Shown piece by piece: positions 17,017 to 27,000 of a DNA stretch of 50,654 nucleotides. Positions within the stretch are counted from its first letter, which is position 1. Each line of letters opens with the position of its first letter. A program made the position numbers and the translations under genes. A model generated the notes under the pieces. It made no database searches. It was given only the letters and a program-made list of their open reading frames with translations, and was not told the origin of the DNA. This DNA comes from Paracoccus albicereus (GTDB lineage: Bacteria > Pseudomonadota > Alphaproteobacteria > Rhodobacterales > Rhodobacteraceae), in the NCBI RefSeq assembly GCF_024359525.1, contig NZ_JAKZEU010000009.1, positions 1 through 50,654 on the forward strand, in the 5' to 3' direction.

Positions 17017-17718
17017 TCAGGCCGAGCCGGTCGCCGATCCGACATCCACCGAGACGCCCGGACCCATGGTCGAGCTGATCGAGACTTTCTTCATGTAGGT
17101 CCCTTTCGCGCCCGACGGCTTGGCGCGATTCACCGCCTCGACGAAGGCACGCAGGTTTTCAGCCAGCTTGTCGGCGTCAAAGCTTGCCTTGCCGATGCCG
17201 GCATGGACAACGCCGGCCTTCTCGGCCTTGAACTGGACTTCACCGCCCTTGGCAGCCTTCACGGCCTGAGCGACGTCCATGGTGACCGTTCCGACCTTCG
17301 GGTTCGGCATCAGGTTGCGCGGACCCAGAACTTTGCCCAGACGGCCGACGAGCGGCATCATGTCCGGGGTGGCGATGCAGCGATCGAAATCGATCTTGCC
17401 GCCCTGGATCGTCTCCATCAGGTCTTCGGCACCAACGATGTCAGCTCCGGCTTCCTTGGCTTCGTCGGCCTTCGGACCACGCGCGAACACGGCGACGCGA
17501 ACGTCCTTGCCGGTGCCTGCGGGTAGCGTCACAACGCCGCGGACCATCTGGTCCGCGTGGCGCGGGTTCACGCCCAGATTCATTGCGATCTCGACGGTCT
17601 CGTCGAATTTCGCGCTGGCGTTGTCCTTGACCAGCTTGACGGCGTCCTCGACCGTCAGGTTGGACTTGCCCTCGAAGGCGGCGCGGGCCGCGGCTTTTTT
17701 CTTCGCGATCTTGGCCAT
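17017..17718 (-). CDS. rplA: Large ribosomal subunit protein uL1
   Basis: L1 forms the mobile stalk at the E site and represses its own operon in E. coli. The 233-residue product has the family segments [29 protein letters not shown] and [19 protein letters not shown]. The ATG lies two bases after the rplK stop, so translation is probably coupled. A strong terminator follows. Confidence 0.99.
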   Translation of the reverse strand: MAKIAKKKAAARAAFEGKSNLTVEDAVKLVKDNASAKFDETVEIAMNLGVNPRHADQMVRGVVTLPAGTGKDVRVAVFARGPKADEAKEAGADIVGAEDLMETIQGGKIDFDRCIATPDMMPLVGRLGKVLGPRNLMPNPKVGTVTMDVAQAVKAAKGGEVQFKAEKAGVVHAGIGKASFDADKLAENLRAFVEAVNRAKPSGAKGTYMKKVSISSTMGPGVSVDVGSATGSA

Positions 17719-17720
17719 GA

Positions 17721-18173
17721 TTACCCCCGAACCTCGATGCCGATCGACTTGGCCGAACCAACGATAATCTTCATCGCTTCATCGACGTCGTTCGCGCTCA
17801 GATCCTTCATCTTCGCTTCGGCGATCTCGCGCACCTGCTTGACGGTGACGAAACCTGCGGTCGCACGGCCGGGCTTTTCCGAACCCTTGGCGCGGTTGCG
17901 CTTGCCCACCGGTTTGAGACCGGCAGCCTTTTTCAGCAGGAAGGACGCTGGGGGCGTCTTGGTCTCGAAGGTGAATGACTTGTCGGCGTAATAGGTGATC
18001 ACCACGGGGACGGGCGCGCCCTGTTCCATTTCCTGCGTGCGGGCGTTGAATGCCTTGCAGAATTCCATGATGTTGATCCCGCGCTGACCCAGTGCGGGGC
18101 CGACGGGGGGCGACGGGTTCGCCTGACCCGCCTTGATCTGCAGCTTGAGGCTGCCAACAACTTTCTTGGCCAT
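17721..18173 (-). CDS. rplK: Large ribosomal subunit protein uL11
   Basis: L11 binds the GTPase-associated centre of 23S rRNA and is needed for the stringent response. The 150-residue product has the proline-rich N-terminus ([15 protein letters not shown]) and the C-terminal rRNA-binding domain ([14 protein letters not shown]). It is slightly longer than the E. coli protein because of an insert rich in Lys/Arg/Gly near residues 100-115. AAGGAG is placed for the ATG at 18173. It is co-transcribed with rplA. Confidence 0.99.
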   Translation of the reverse strand: MAKKVVGSLKLQIKAGQANPSPPVGPALGQRGINIMEFCKAFNARTQEMEQGAPVPVVITYYADKSFTFETKTPPASFLLKKAAGLKPVGKRNRAKGSEKPGRATAGFVTVKQVREIAEAKMKDLSANDVDEAMKIIVGSAKSIGIEVRG

Positions 18174-18258
18174 CTGGCCTTCTCCTTATCATCGGGCCTG
18201 TCAGGGCCGATTTAGCGGTCCGGCGCAGCCTTCAAGGACTGCAACCTCCCGCGACCAA

Positions 18259-18795
18259 TCACGCGGTCTTGGCGACCTGCGTGAATTCCAGTTCGACCGG
18301 CGTCGGCCGGCCGAAAATCGAGACAGTGACCTTGATCCGCGACGAGATCTCGTCGACCTCTTCGACCATGCCCGAGAAACCCTCGAACGGACCGTCGGTC
18401 ACGTTGACCTTCTCGCCCACATCGAAGCGGATCAGGTTGCGCGGTGCTGCAACCTCACCGTCGCCGGTGCGGTGCAGCATGAGATTCACCTCGTCGTCGC
18501 GCATCGGCTGAGGCTTGCCCTGCGCGCCGAGGAATCCGGTGACGCGGTTGATCGAGTTCACCAGGTGATAAGTCTTGTCGGACATGTCCATGTGGACCAG
18601 CACGTAACCCGGCATGAAGCGCCGTTCAGACGTCACCTTCTTGCCGCGACGGATCTCGATCACCTCTTCGGTGGGGACCAGAACTTCGTCGATCTCATCC
18701 TCCAGGCCCTTTTCGGCCACGGATTGACGGATCGCCTCGGCGACCTTCTTTTCAAAGTTGGACAGGACGCTGACCGAATACCAACGTTTTGCCAT
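18259..18795 (-). CDS. nusG: Transcription termination/antitermination factor NusG
   Basis: NusG binds RNA polymerase and couples it to Rho or to ribosomal protein S10. The start at 18795 gives 178 residues beginning MAKRWYSVSVLSNFEKKVAE. The frame is open 14 codons further upstream but without family similarity. The NGN domain has FMPGYVLVHMDM, and the C-terminal KOW domain has GEKVNVTDGPFEGFSG. It is followed by rplK after an 85-base gap. A promoter candidate lies in the 188-base spacer from secE. Confidence 0.98.
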   Translation of the reverse strand: MAKRWYSVSVLSNFEKKVAEAIRQSVAEKGLEDEIDEVLVPTEEVIEIRRGKKVTSERRFMPGYVLVHMDMSDKTYHLVNSINRVTGFLGAQGKPQPMRDDEVNLMLHRTGDGEVAAPRNLIRFDVGEKVNVTDGPFEGFSGMVEEVDEISSRIKVTVSIFGRPTPVELEFTQVAKTA

Positions 18796-18934
18796 CTGTC
18801 GATCGATCCCTGTTTCGCGACGGGACACATCGCACAAGGCGCATCGTCATCCCGTTGAATTCCAATGGTTCCGGCCAAAGTGAAATCGGCGCGCAATCCG
18901 AATCGTTGCACGCCGCTGACCGGGAAGTCGGGGC

Positions 18935-18963
18935 GACATACCGCCGCACCCACACGATTGCAA
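18935..18963 (-). promoter_or_regulatory. Candidate promoter for nusG-rplK-rplA
   Basis: On the minus strand TTGCAA (18963-18958) and TATGTC (18940-18935) are separated by 17 bases in the unusually long secE-nusG spacer. The start site would be near 18928, giving a leader of about 130 bases. The boxes match consensus only partly, so this is weaker than the rpsL and tRNA-Trp promoters. Confidence 0.45.
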
Positions 18964-18983
18964 GGCCCCGAGGGCCGCCCGGC

Positions 18984-19181
18984 CTAGCCGCCGATTGCCT
19001 GAAGGCCGAAGGTCATGCCAGTGCGGATGGCCAGATCGACGAGGAAGAAGAACACGCTTGCCAGCGCCGAAAGCACGAAGACCATTATCGTCGTCGTCAC
19101 CACCTCGCGCCGGGTCGGCCAGGTGATCTTGGCGACTTCGGCACGGACCTGACCGAAGAACTGGACGGGGTTGGTTGCCAC
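18984..19181 (-). CDS. secE: Preprotein translocase subunit SecE
   Basis: SecE stabilises SecY in the inner-membrane translocon. A GTG start at 19181, with AGAGGA eight to nine bases upstream, gives 65 residues: a short cytosolic segment (FFGQVRAEVAKITWPTRREV) and one transmembrane helix (residues about 32-55). That is the usual length for short alphaproteobacterial SecE. The frame is open to 19250, but the extra residues have no family counterpart and cover the promoter. It is the first protein gene upstream of nusG, as in most bacteria. Confidence 0.96.
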   Translation of the reverse strand: MATNPVQFFGQVRAEVAKITWPTRREVVTTTIMVFVLSALASVFFFLVDLAIRTGMTFGLQAIGG

Positions 19182-19208
19182 GGGCGGTATCCTCTTGCTG
19201 CAGCGGCC

Positions 19209-19237
19209 CAGATAACGCCTGGACCGTCGCACTTCAA
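19209..19237 (-). promoter_or_regulatory. Promoter of secE
   Basis: On the minus strand TTGAAG (19237-19232) and TATCTG (19214-19209) are 17 bases apart. A start near 19202 would leave a leader of only about 20 bases, just enough to carry the ribosome binding site of secE. The position in the intergenic region between divergent secE and the VPLPA-CTERM gene supports it. Confidence 0.65.
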
Positions 19238-19311
19238 GCCTTGGTTCCATCCAGCGCTACAGGATGCGTCGGCCCGCATCACCCAGACGTGAGCGGACAT
19301 GGTCCATTAAC

Positions 19312-19324
19312 TGACCTAGGGTCA
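19312..19324. promoter_or_regulatory. 13-bp palindrome between secE and the VPLPA-CTERM gene
   Basis: TGACC-TAG-GGTCA forms perfect 5-bp arms around a three-base centre, 54 bases upstream of the VPLPA-CTERM start and about 75 bases upstream of the secE promoter. It has the size of a dimeric repressor or activator site. No regulator was identified, and a chance palindrome of this length is possible. Confidence 0.35.
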
Positions 19325-19377
19325 CCCTGTCGTGAACGCCTCCGCGGCTCAACGTCAAAGTTCAATTGGAGAGTGAC

Positions 19378-19974
19378 ATGTTTTCGAAAACCCGCATTGC
19401 GGGAATGATACCGTTCGTCTTCGCAGTCGCCCTGATCGGCGGTGAAGCCTCTGCCGCGGTGGTCGGTTTCAGCCCGTCGATCGACCTGAGAAACCAAGAT
19501 TACACCGTCGGTCTGGACGACTCGACATCCTACACGTTCAGCAATTCAGGCGAAGGCGGATCTTTCGGCTTCGGCTTGGCTGCGGTCGAGACGACGGGAA
19601 ATGCCATGGTTGGCAGCACGTTTGGAAGCCCGTCAGTGTATTTCACCGACCCGTCGCGTGCGCCGTTCGTCGATGACAACCTGTTCACAACCTACCGATC
19701 CTATGATGACCCGGCGACGATCAGGCTTTCGGAGCGGGACAGCTTCATCGCCTTGCGGTTCATGCTGCAGGACGGCGTGCATTTCGGCTTCGCACGCCTT
19801 GCCGGGCTGACCCTGTTCGACTTCGCCTATGAGACCGAGGCCGGCAAAGGGATCCAAGCTGGGCCTGGGCCGTTCACCTCGCCTGCACCGGTCCCGCTTC
19901 CGGCCGGCTTTCCGCTGCTGATCGCGGCTTTGGGTGGGCTGGGACTGGTCCGCCACAAGCGCAAGGCTGCGTAG
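19378..19974 (+). CDS. VPLPA-CTERM sorting-domain exported protein
   Basis: The 198-residue product has a signal peptide (about residues 1-26, ending EASA) and a C-terminal tripartite sorting tail at residues 172-198: VPLPAG, a hydrophobic helix (FPLLIAALGGLGLV) and a basic end (RHKRK). This is the VPLPA form of the PEP-CTERM/exosortase signal known from Rhodobacteraceae. The middle is rich in Gly, Ser, Phe and Asp with no recognised fold. Export and processing at the cell envelope are expected. The ATG at 19378 follows GGAGAG; an upstream TTG in the same frame overlaps that site. It sits alone on the plus strand between tRNA-Trp and secE and has its own terminator. No exosortase gene is in the window. 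Confidence 0.82.
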   Translation: MFSKTRIAGMIPFVFAVALIGGEASAAVVGFSPSIDLRNQDYTVGLDDSTSYTFSNSGEGGSFGFGLAAVETTGNAMVGSTFGSPSVYFTDPSRAPFVDDNLFTTYRSYDDPATIRLSERDSFIALRFMLQDGVHFGFARLAGLTLFDFAYETEAGKGIQAGPGPFTSPAPVPLPAGFPLLIAALGGLGLVRHKRKAA

Positions 19975-19997
19975 GATCTCGCGTCGAAAGCTTACGG

Positions 19998-20026
19998 AAA
20001 GGCCCGCGTTCCGGCGCGGGCCTTTT
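19998..20026 (+). terminator. Terminator of the VPLPA-CTERM gene
   Basis: An 8-bp perfect stem (20001-20008 with 20015-20022, six-base loop), extended by AAA/TTT pairs, ends in TTTT. It lies 24 bases after the stop codon and has the form of an intrinsic plus-strand terminator. The flanking AAA and TTT could let it work weakly in both directions. Confidence 0.85.
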
Positions 20027-20116
20027 CATCTGGATCAAATGGAATTTGGCAAAGCGTGCAACGCCTTCATTCGAAGCATGCAGCCTACGCCAGCGATATG
20101 AATTGCGGGAAGGACC

Positions 20117-20192
20117 TGGCAGGGGTTGGGGGACTCGAACCCACGACCCTCGGTTTTGGAGACCGATGCTCTACCAACTGAGCTAAACCCCT
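20117..20192 (-). tRNA. trpT: tRNA-Trp (anticodon CCA)
   Basis: The 76-base gene folds as a normal cloverleaf. It has a seven-pair acceptor stem (AGGGGTT with AACCCCT), discriminator G, an encoded CCA end at 20117-20119, a D-arm with GCTCAGTTGGTAGAGC, anticodon stem TCGGT/ACCGA with anticodon CCA at 20159-20157, and T-loop GTTCGAGTC. In many alphaproteobacteria tRNA-Trp directly precedes secE; here a plus-strand gene separates them. A good promoter lies just upstream. Confidence 0.98.
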
Positions 20193-20205
20193 GAGGTCGG
20201 CGCCC

Positions 20206-20234
20206 CTGATAGGGTTTGCGCGAAGGGCCGTCAA
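20206..20234 (-). promoter_or_regulatory. Promoter of tRNA-Trp
   Basis: On the minus strand TTGACG (20234-20229) and TATCAG (20211-20206) are 17 bases apart, ending 14 bases before the tRNA 5' end. The near-consensus boxes and ideal spacing fit a strong stable-RNA promoter. Confidence 0.75.
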
Positions 20235-20386
20235 GCTGCGCAAGCGACGGTAGCTGCTTTCTTGACCCGCCTGCGTCAGGGTCCCGCTTTACTCGTGACG
20301 TGCGGACCGCAACCTGCAATCGGTCGAACTCGCGTCACGACTCCGCTATGCGATGAAGACGCCCGACCCGGCCGAGGAGGATCGTT

Positions 20387-21586
20387 ATGCCTGACGTCTA
20401 CATCTGCGATTATATCCGCACGCCCATCGGGCGGTACGGCGGGGTGCTGTCTTCCGTACGTCCGGACGATCTGGGCGCCGTTCCGCTGCGCGCGCTTCTG
20501 GATCGCAATTTTGGTCTCGACCCCGCCGCCGTGGACGAGGTGATCCTCGGCTGTGCCAACCAGGCGGGTGAGGACAACCGCAACGTCGCACGTATGTCGC
20601 TGCTGCTGGCAGGCTATCCCGAGACCGTGCCGGGTGTGACGCTGAACCGCCTGTGTGGATCCGGGATGGATGCTGTCATCAGCGCATTTCGCGCCATCGC
20701 GACCGGTGAGGCACAGTTGATCGTCGCGGGCGGGGTCGAATCGATGTCGCGCGCGCCCTTCGTGATGCCGAAAGCCGATGCCGCCTTTGGCCGCACCGCC
20801 GAGATCCATGACACGACCATCGGCTGGCGCTTCGTCAATCCGGCGATCGAACAGGCCTACGGCATCGATTCCATGCCGCAGACTGGCCAGAAAGTCGCCG
20901 ACGAATTCGGCGTCTCTCGCGAAGCGCAGGACACGATGGCGCTGGCGAGCCAGCGGAAGGCGGCAGCCGCGCAAAACAGCGGACGGCTCGCACGCGAGAT
21001 CACGGCCGTCAGCGTCCCACAGCGCAAGGGCGATCCTATTGTGGTGGACCGCGACGAACATCCGCGAGAAACGACGGCCGACGCGCTGGCCAAGCTGCGG
21101 CCGCTGTTTCCGAACGGCTCAGTCACGGCCGGGAACGCCTCGGGCGTGAACGACGGCGCGGCGGCGCTGATCCTCGCCACGCTCGAGGCAGCGCAAAAGC
21201 ATGGCCTGACGCCCATCGCGAAGGTGCTGGGCGGCGCCACGGCTGGCGTCGCGCCGCGCGTGATGGGCATCGGCCCGGTGCCGGCCTCCCGCAAACTTAT
21301 GGCGCGTCTTGGCCTGTCGCAGCAGGACTTCGCGGTGATCGAGCTGAACGAGGCCTTCGCGGCCCAAGGTCTTGCGGCCCTGCGCGAACTCGGGATCGCC
21401 GACGACGATACGCGGGTGAACCCGAATGGAGGGGCGATTGCACTTGGACACCCGCTCGGCATGTCGGGTGCGCGCATTACTGGAACGGCGGCGCTGGAAC
21501 TGAAGGCTGGTCAGAAGGCACTCGCCACCATGTGCATCGGCGTCGGCCAGGGGATCGCCATCGCTCTGGAAGGCGTGGAAGGGTGA
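20387..21586 (+). CDS. pcaF: 3-oxoadipyl-CoA thiolase / acetyl-CoA acyltransferase
   Basis: Thiolases cleave 3-oxoacyl-CoA to acetyl-CoA and a shortened acyl-CoA; PcaF makes acetyl-CoA plus succinyl-CoA from 3-oxoadipyl-CoA at the end of aromatic degradation. The 399-residue protein has the nucleophile Cys90 (NRLCGSG), the NEAFAAQ motif, the catalytic His in GGAIALGHPLG and the second Cys in CIGVGQG. The stretch GCANQAGEDNRNVARM is typical of the PcaF/PaaJ subgroup. The ATG follows a strong GAGGAGG. No pcaI, pcaJ or paa gene is adjacent, so the role rests on family resemblance; a general thiolase is possible. Confidence 0.85.
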   Translation: MPDVYICDYIRTPIGRYGGVLSSVRPDDLGAVPLRALLDRNFGLDPAAVDEVILGCANQAGEDNRNVARMSLLLAGYPETVPGVTLNRLCGSGMDAVISAFRAIATGEAQLIVAGGVESMSRAPFVMPKADAAFGRTAEIHDTTIGWRFVNPAIEQAYGIDSMPQTGQKVADEFGVSREAQDTMALASQRKAAAAQNSGRLAREITAVSVPQRKGDPIVVDRDEHPRETTADALAKLRPLFPNGSVTAGNASGVNDGAAALILATLEAAQKHGLTPIAKVLGGATAGVAPRVMGIGPVPASRKLMARLGLSQQDFAVIELNEAFAAQGLAALRELGIADDDTRVNPNGGAIALGHPLGMSGARITGTAALELKAGQKALATMCIGVGQGIAIALEGVEG

Positions 21587-21605
21587 AAAAGACGATGCCG
21601 CATCG
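21586..21605 (-). terminator. Possible terminator of the sugar operon
   Basis: On the minus strand CGATG-CGG-CATCG (21605-21593) is followed by TCTTTTTC, 26 bases after the galM stop and abutting the convergent thiolase stop. The stem is only 5 bp, so efficiency is doubtful, but placement and T-run fit the end of the minus-strand operon. Confidence 0.5.
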
Positions 21606-21631
21606 GGGCCAGCCGACCGACCGCCTGCTTG

Positions 21632-22621
21632 CTAGATGCGCGTTCTGAACCGATAGACCGTGCTTTCCCTGTAGGTGTCACCCGGCCGCAGGATCGGGTC
21701 AGGGAAATGTGCATGATTCATCGCGTCAGGCCAATGCTGGGTCTCAAGTGCGAGCGCGGCGAAGGCACCAAGCTGGCGGCCGCCTTGGGCAGTAACGCGC
21801 GGAATGCCGGCACCGGCGTAGAATTGCAGCCCGCAGGCGGTTGTTTCGATCTGCATCGACACGCCTGACGCACCAGTCAGCTGGGCCACCGCGCGACTCG
21901 GACGCGGACCATCGGACAGGCAGAAATTGTGGTCGTAGGGATGATCGCCGATCGGGCGCTCAGCACGGAAGTCGAACGATGTGCCGGCGACGAGTTCCAC
22001 ATGCCCTGTCGGGATCAGGTCATCATCGACTGGAAGATAGTGGTCGGCCTCGATCTGCAATCGATGCCGGCAAATGTCGCCGGTCCCGTCCAGATCGAAA
22101 TAGCCGTGATGCGCCAGACTGCACGGCGTCGGCGCCGTCGTCGTCGCGCGCTGATCGAACGAAAGTGCCCCATCGCTCAGACCGATCGTCACACTGATAG
22201 CCAGTTCGCCTGGGAAGCCCATGTGACCATCAGGCAGGGTCAGTGCCAGGGTGACGCGATCCGGTTCAAGGTCCTGGATCGCCCAGACCTGACGGTCAGT
22301 GCCGTCGCGTCCGCCGTGAAGCGTATGGCGATCGCGAAAGTTGGGATCTGTTTCGAAGTCCATTCCGTCAAGACGGAAGCGGGCGCGCCCGATCCGGTTG
22401 GCAAATCGGCCCACGATCGCGCCGCAATAGGGCAGCGTCGCCTGCACGTAGGATGTCAGATTGGGCAAGCCCACCATCAGCGAGTGATCGACGCCGTTGA
22501 GGTATAGCGACTGAACCGTCGCGCCCAGGGTCAGGACCTGCGCCTTCAGGTCGCCGTCGGAAAGCGTGACGCGATGAATCTCCCGTCCGTCCGGCAACTT
22601 GCCGAAATGCTCCAGGCTCAC
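21632..22621 (-). CDS. galM: Aldose 1-epimerase (galactose mutarotase)
   Basis: The enzyme interconverts alpha and beta anomers of free aldoses in the cytoplasm. The 329-residue product has the family landmarks: GRFANRIGRARF near residue 72, the His in HTLHGG (His102), the His-containing LAHHGYFDLDG and the Glu in LALETQHWPDA near the C-terminus. The start is GTG at 22621, overlapping the lactonase stop as GTGA, so it relies on coupled translation; its ribosome binding site is weak. As the last gene of the arabinose/galactose operon it would speed delivery of the anomer oxidised by the dehydrogenase. Confidence 0.92.
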   Translation of the reverse strand: MSLEHFGKLPDGREIHRVTLSDGDLKAQVLTLGATVQSLYLNGVDHSLMVGLPNLTSYVQATLPYCGAIVGRFANRIGRARFRLDGMDFETDPNFRDRHTLHGGRDGTDRQVWAIQDLEPDRVTLALTLPDGHMGFPGELAISVTIGLSDGALSFDQRATTTAPTPCSLAHHGYFDLDGTGDICRHRLQIEADHYLPVDDDLIPTGHVELVAGTSFDFRAERPIGDHPYDHNFCLSDGPRPSRAVAQLTGASGVSMQIETTACGLQFYAGAGIPRVTAQGGRQLGAFAALALETQHWPDAMNHAHFPDPILRPGDTYRESTVYRFRTRI

Positions 22622-23460
22622 AGCTTGACCTGCGGTTCCGGCAAGCCGGGGATGCGAGACCGGATGATCCAGGTCTTGCCATCGTCGGCGGCCGGCTGAT
22701 CCATCCCTTCATATGCGCTGGTCACCAGCATGTCGCGCAGGTCCTCGCCGCCGAAGGCGGGACAACTGCCCTGCAAGGCGCCGATGGGCTGATCGTCCAG
22801 CCGCCGTCCGTCGGGCGCGAAGCGGATGACGCGGCCCGCGCCCCAGCAGGCGACGCAGAACGCGCCCTCGGCATCGATGACCGCACCGTCAGGGTTCAAC
22901 CCTTGGTTCGAGAGATCGAGGTAAGGCATCGGCTCGCCCTCAGGCCAGCCATCGGCGTCCAGCACCAGCCGCCAGACCTTTCCCGTAGGCGTGTCCGCGT
23001 AATGGGCGAGGCGACCGTCCGCGGAAAAGCAGATCGCGTTCGGGATCGAGATGCCCGTGATCAGCGGACGTGTCTCCCCGCGATAGAAACGATGGATCGC
23101 ACCGCGGCCTGTCACGCCGCCCTTGCCCATCATTCCGAACCAGAACCCGCCCTGTCGATCCGCGCGTCCGTCGTTGGACCGCATCGTCGGATCGTCCGCG
23201 TCGATCGGGGCGATTTCGGCAAGGCTTCCATCGCGCAAGTCGAAAAGCGCCAGCCCGGTCTCGGTCCCGAGCAGCAGCCGGTCGCGATCCACCCATCCGG
23301 CGGCAGACGCCATGCGGCCCAAACTCCATTCGCGAGGCTTGTCGTCCTCGCGTGTCAGCAAACGACCGGCCAGGATGTCGAACCAGAAGAATTGCCGCCG
23401 TTCCGGGTGCCAGATCGGCCCCTCCCCCAATTCGCAGATGCGGTCGTCGAAAACCTTCAT
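22618..23460 (-). CDS. SMP-30/gluconolactonase-family sugar lactonase
   Basis: This family opens aldono-lactones to free acids using one divalent metal ion in a six-bladed beta-propeller. The 280-residue product has the metal-ligand segment ELGEGPIW (Glu13), the NDGR segment, and the LNPDGAVID segment with the conserved Asn and Asp. The ATG at 23460 overlaps the yjfF stop (ATGA). In this operon the logical substrates are L-arabinono- and D-galactono-lactone produced by the dehydrogenase at 29522-30436. The longer open frame running upstream across yjfF is a reading-frame artefact. Confidence 0.9.
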   Translation of the reverse strand: MKVFDDRICELGEGPIWHPERRQFFWFDILAGRLLTREDDKPREWSLGRMASAAGWVDRDRLLLGTETGLALFDLRDGSLAEIAPIDADDPTMRSNDGRADRQGGFWFGMMGKGGVTGRGAIHRFYRGETRPLITGISIPNAICFSADGRLAHYADTPTGKVWRLVLDADGWPEGEPMPYLDLSNQGLNPDGAVIDAEGAFCVACWGAGRVIRFAPDGRRLDDQPIGALQGSCPAFGGEDLRDMLVTSAYEGMDQPAADDGKTWIIRSRIPGLPEPQVKL

Positions 23461-24431
23461 GAGGCGGCCCCTTGCAGCCGACCGCGGGTCAGTCGCAACA
23501 GGCCTTTCTGCAAAAGGATGAAGGCCAGCAGCAGGATGCCGATCACGATCTTGGTCCACCAGCTCGACAGCGTGCCGTCGAAGACGATGTAGGTTTGAAG
23601 CAATCCCATCGTCAGCACGCCGATCAGCGTACCGAACATGTAGCCTGCGCCGCCAGTCAGCAACGTGCCGCCGATCACCACGGCCGCGATCGCGGTCAGT
23701 TCTGTTCCGACGGTCGCCAGCGGATAACCCGATCCGGTGTAGAGCGAGAAGACGATCCCCGACAGCCCTGCCATCAAGCCCGAGAATGCATAGACCAGCA
23801 CTATCGTGCGCCCCTGACGAACGCCCATCAGCCGCGCGGTCGCCTCTCCCCCACCCATCGCGTAGACAGATGTGCCGAAACGCGTGCGGTGCGCAATGAC
23901 CATGCCAGCCATCACCGTCAACAGCATCAGCACCCCGATCAATGTCAGCCGCCCTTTGCCGGGCATCAGCCAGTATGCGGATTGCAGCGTCTGGTAGAAC
24001 GGATCGTTGATCGGAACGGAGTCGATCGTCAGCATATAGGCCGCCCCGCGCGCAAGAAACATGCCGGCCAGCGTCACGATGAAGGCCGGCATCATCAGCC
24101 GGTGGATCAGAAAGCCCATTGCCGCGCCGAAGGCTGTGGTCAGTAACAGCAGAAGGACGAAGACGATCATCGGGTGGAGACCGGTGTCGCGCAGCAGGAC
24201 CGCGATGAAGACGCCCGAGAAGGCGATGACCGAGCCGACCGACAGGTCGATCCCTCCAGACAGGATCACCAGCGTCATCCCGACCGCGACGATGCCAAGA
24301 TACGCATTGTCGGTCAGCAGGTTGCCGATCACCCGCGTCGACAAGATGTTCGGGAATTGCAGCCAGCACAGCAGGTAGGCGATCAGGAAGATGGCGATGG
24401 TGGCATAGAGCGGGAGCGCGCGCGTATTCAT
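23457..24431 (-). CDS. yjfF: Sugar ABC transporter permease, YjfF type
   Basis: One of two inner-membrane permeases of the YtfQ-type importer. The 324-residue protein has eight to ten hydrophobic helices of the BPD_transp_2 family and the conserved loop LVILSGGIDLSVGSV near residues 55-70. The ATG at 24431 overlaps the ytfT stop (ATGA). In E. coli ytfQ-ytfR-ytfT-yjfF encode a galactofuranose importer; the same order and a clearly similar binding protein are seen here. Confidence 0.88.
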   Translation of the reverse strand: MNTRALPLYATIAIFLIAYLLCWLQFPNILSTRVIGNLLTDNAYLGIVAVGMTLVILSGGIDLSVGSVIAFSGVFIAVLLRDTGLHPMIVFVLLLLLTTAFGAAMGFLIHRLMMPAFIVTLAGMFLARGAAYMLTIDSVPINDPFYQTLQSAYWLMPGKGRLTLIGVLMLLTVMAGMVIAHRTRFGTSVYAMGGGEATARLMGVRQGRTIVLVYAFSGLMAGLSGIVFSLYTGSGYPLATVGTELTAIAAVVIGGTLLTGGAGYMFGTLIGVLTMGLLQTYIVFDGTLSSWWTKIVIGILLLAFILLQKGLLRLTRGRLQGAAS

Positions 24432-25440
24432 GACGCCTGCCTCCGTTCCGCCGCCGCGCGGCTGGCGCGCTGACTGTCGCGCCAGAGACGCCATTCGGCG
24501 GCGATGCGCGGCGATTGAAGCACCAGGATCATCAGCACCAGCACCGCCTTGATGACGAGGTTGTATTCAGGCGGAAACCCCGCCAGCAGCACGCCGGTAT
24601 CGATGGTCTGGATGATCATCGCACCCAATATCGACGCGATGACCGAGAACCGTCCGCCCAACAGCGAATTGCCCCCGATCACCACGGCAAGGATCGCGTC
24701 CAACTCCAGCCACAGGCCGGCATTGTTGGCGTCGGCGCCACGAATGTCGGCGGTCACGACGATCCCTGCCAGCGCAGCGCAGAGGCCCGCTGCGACATAG
24801 ACCGCGATCACCAGCACGGTCGCGTTGACACCGGCAAGCGCACTGGCGCGGCGATTGATCCCGATGGCCTCGATCAGCAGGCCCAGCGCCGTGCGCCGCA
24901 TCAGAGCAGCGACACCTAGCCCGCCCACAATCCACAGCCAGGCCGGAACCGGCAAACCCAGTAGCGTGCCCGATCCGAAAAAGGCGAGCCCCGCATCGCT
25001 GAACGTGAGGATACATCCCTCGGTGATCAGTTGTGCGATACCGCGCCCCATCGTCATCAGGATCAGCGTGGCAACGAAGGGCTGGATGCCGACGATGGCG
25101 ACCAGCACCCCGTTCCACAGCCCGGCCGCAGCGCCAGCCGCGAGCGCAACCGCCAGCGCCGCAGGCAAACCCCAGCCTGCGGCAATCACGGCCGCGGCCG
25201 CGGCACCGCAGATGGCCATGGTGGTGCCGACGGACAGGTCGATCCCGCGGGTGGCGATGACCAGCGTCATGCCGATGGAAAGCAGCGCGACGGGCGCGCC
25301 GCGCTTCAGCACGTCGATAACCGGCCCGACAAGCCGCCCGTCGTTCAGCGAGACACTGAGAAACCCCGGAAACACCACAGAGACCAGCGCGAAAAGGATC
25401 AGCAGCGCGACCAGTTGCGGCGCTATGCGGCGCAAAAGGC

Positions 25441-25444
<4 letters not shown>
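24428..25444 (-). CDS. ytfT: Sugar ABC transporter permease, YtfT type
   Basis: The partner permease of YjfF. The 338-residue protein has multiple hydrophobic helices and the loop TLVIATRGIDLSVGTT, the equivalent of the family's GGIDLSVG motif with Arg for the first Gly. The ATG at 25444 overlaps the ytfR stop (ATGA). Two different permeases in one system are typical of the YtfQRT-YjfF importer and argue for a heterodimer. Confidence 0.88.
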
Positions 25445-26949
<1,505 letters not shown>

Positions 26950-26964
26950 CGGCTTCTCCTTCAG

Positions 26965-26995
26965 ATGACCCGGGCTGCGACGCGGCCCGGGTCAT
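26965..26995 (-). other. Hairpin between ytfQ and ytfR
   Basis: A perfect 11-bp inverted repeat with a nine-base loop (26965-26975 with 26985-26995) fills the 51-base spacer, starting five bases after the ytfQ stop and ending just before the ytfR ribosome binding site AAGGAGAAG. No T-run follows. Such stems 3' of binding-protein genes, as in malE-malF, protect the upstream mRNA and raise binding-protein yield; that role is inferred here. Confidence 0.7.
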
Positions 26996-27000
26996 GCCTG

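Noticed and set aside
20117..20192. tRNA-Trp as an integration site for a mobile element
   Set aside because: No integrase, no repeated tRNA 3' end and no phage or transposon gene was found on either side.
22618..24369. Apparent 583-residue fusion of a membrane protein part and the lactonase
   Set aside because: The first half is the yjfF sequence read in another frame. The true lactonase starts at 23460 with an ATGA overlap.
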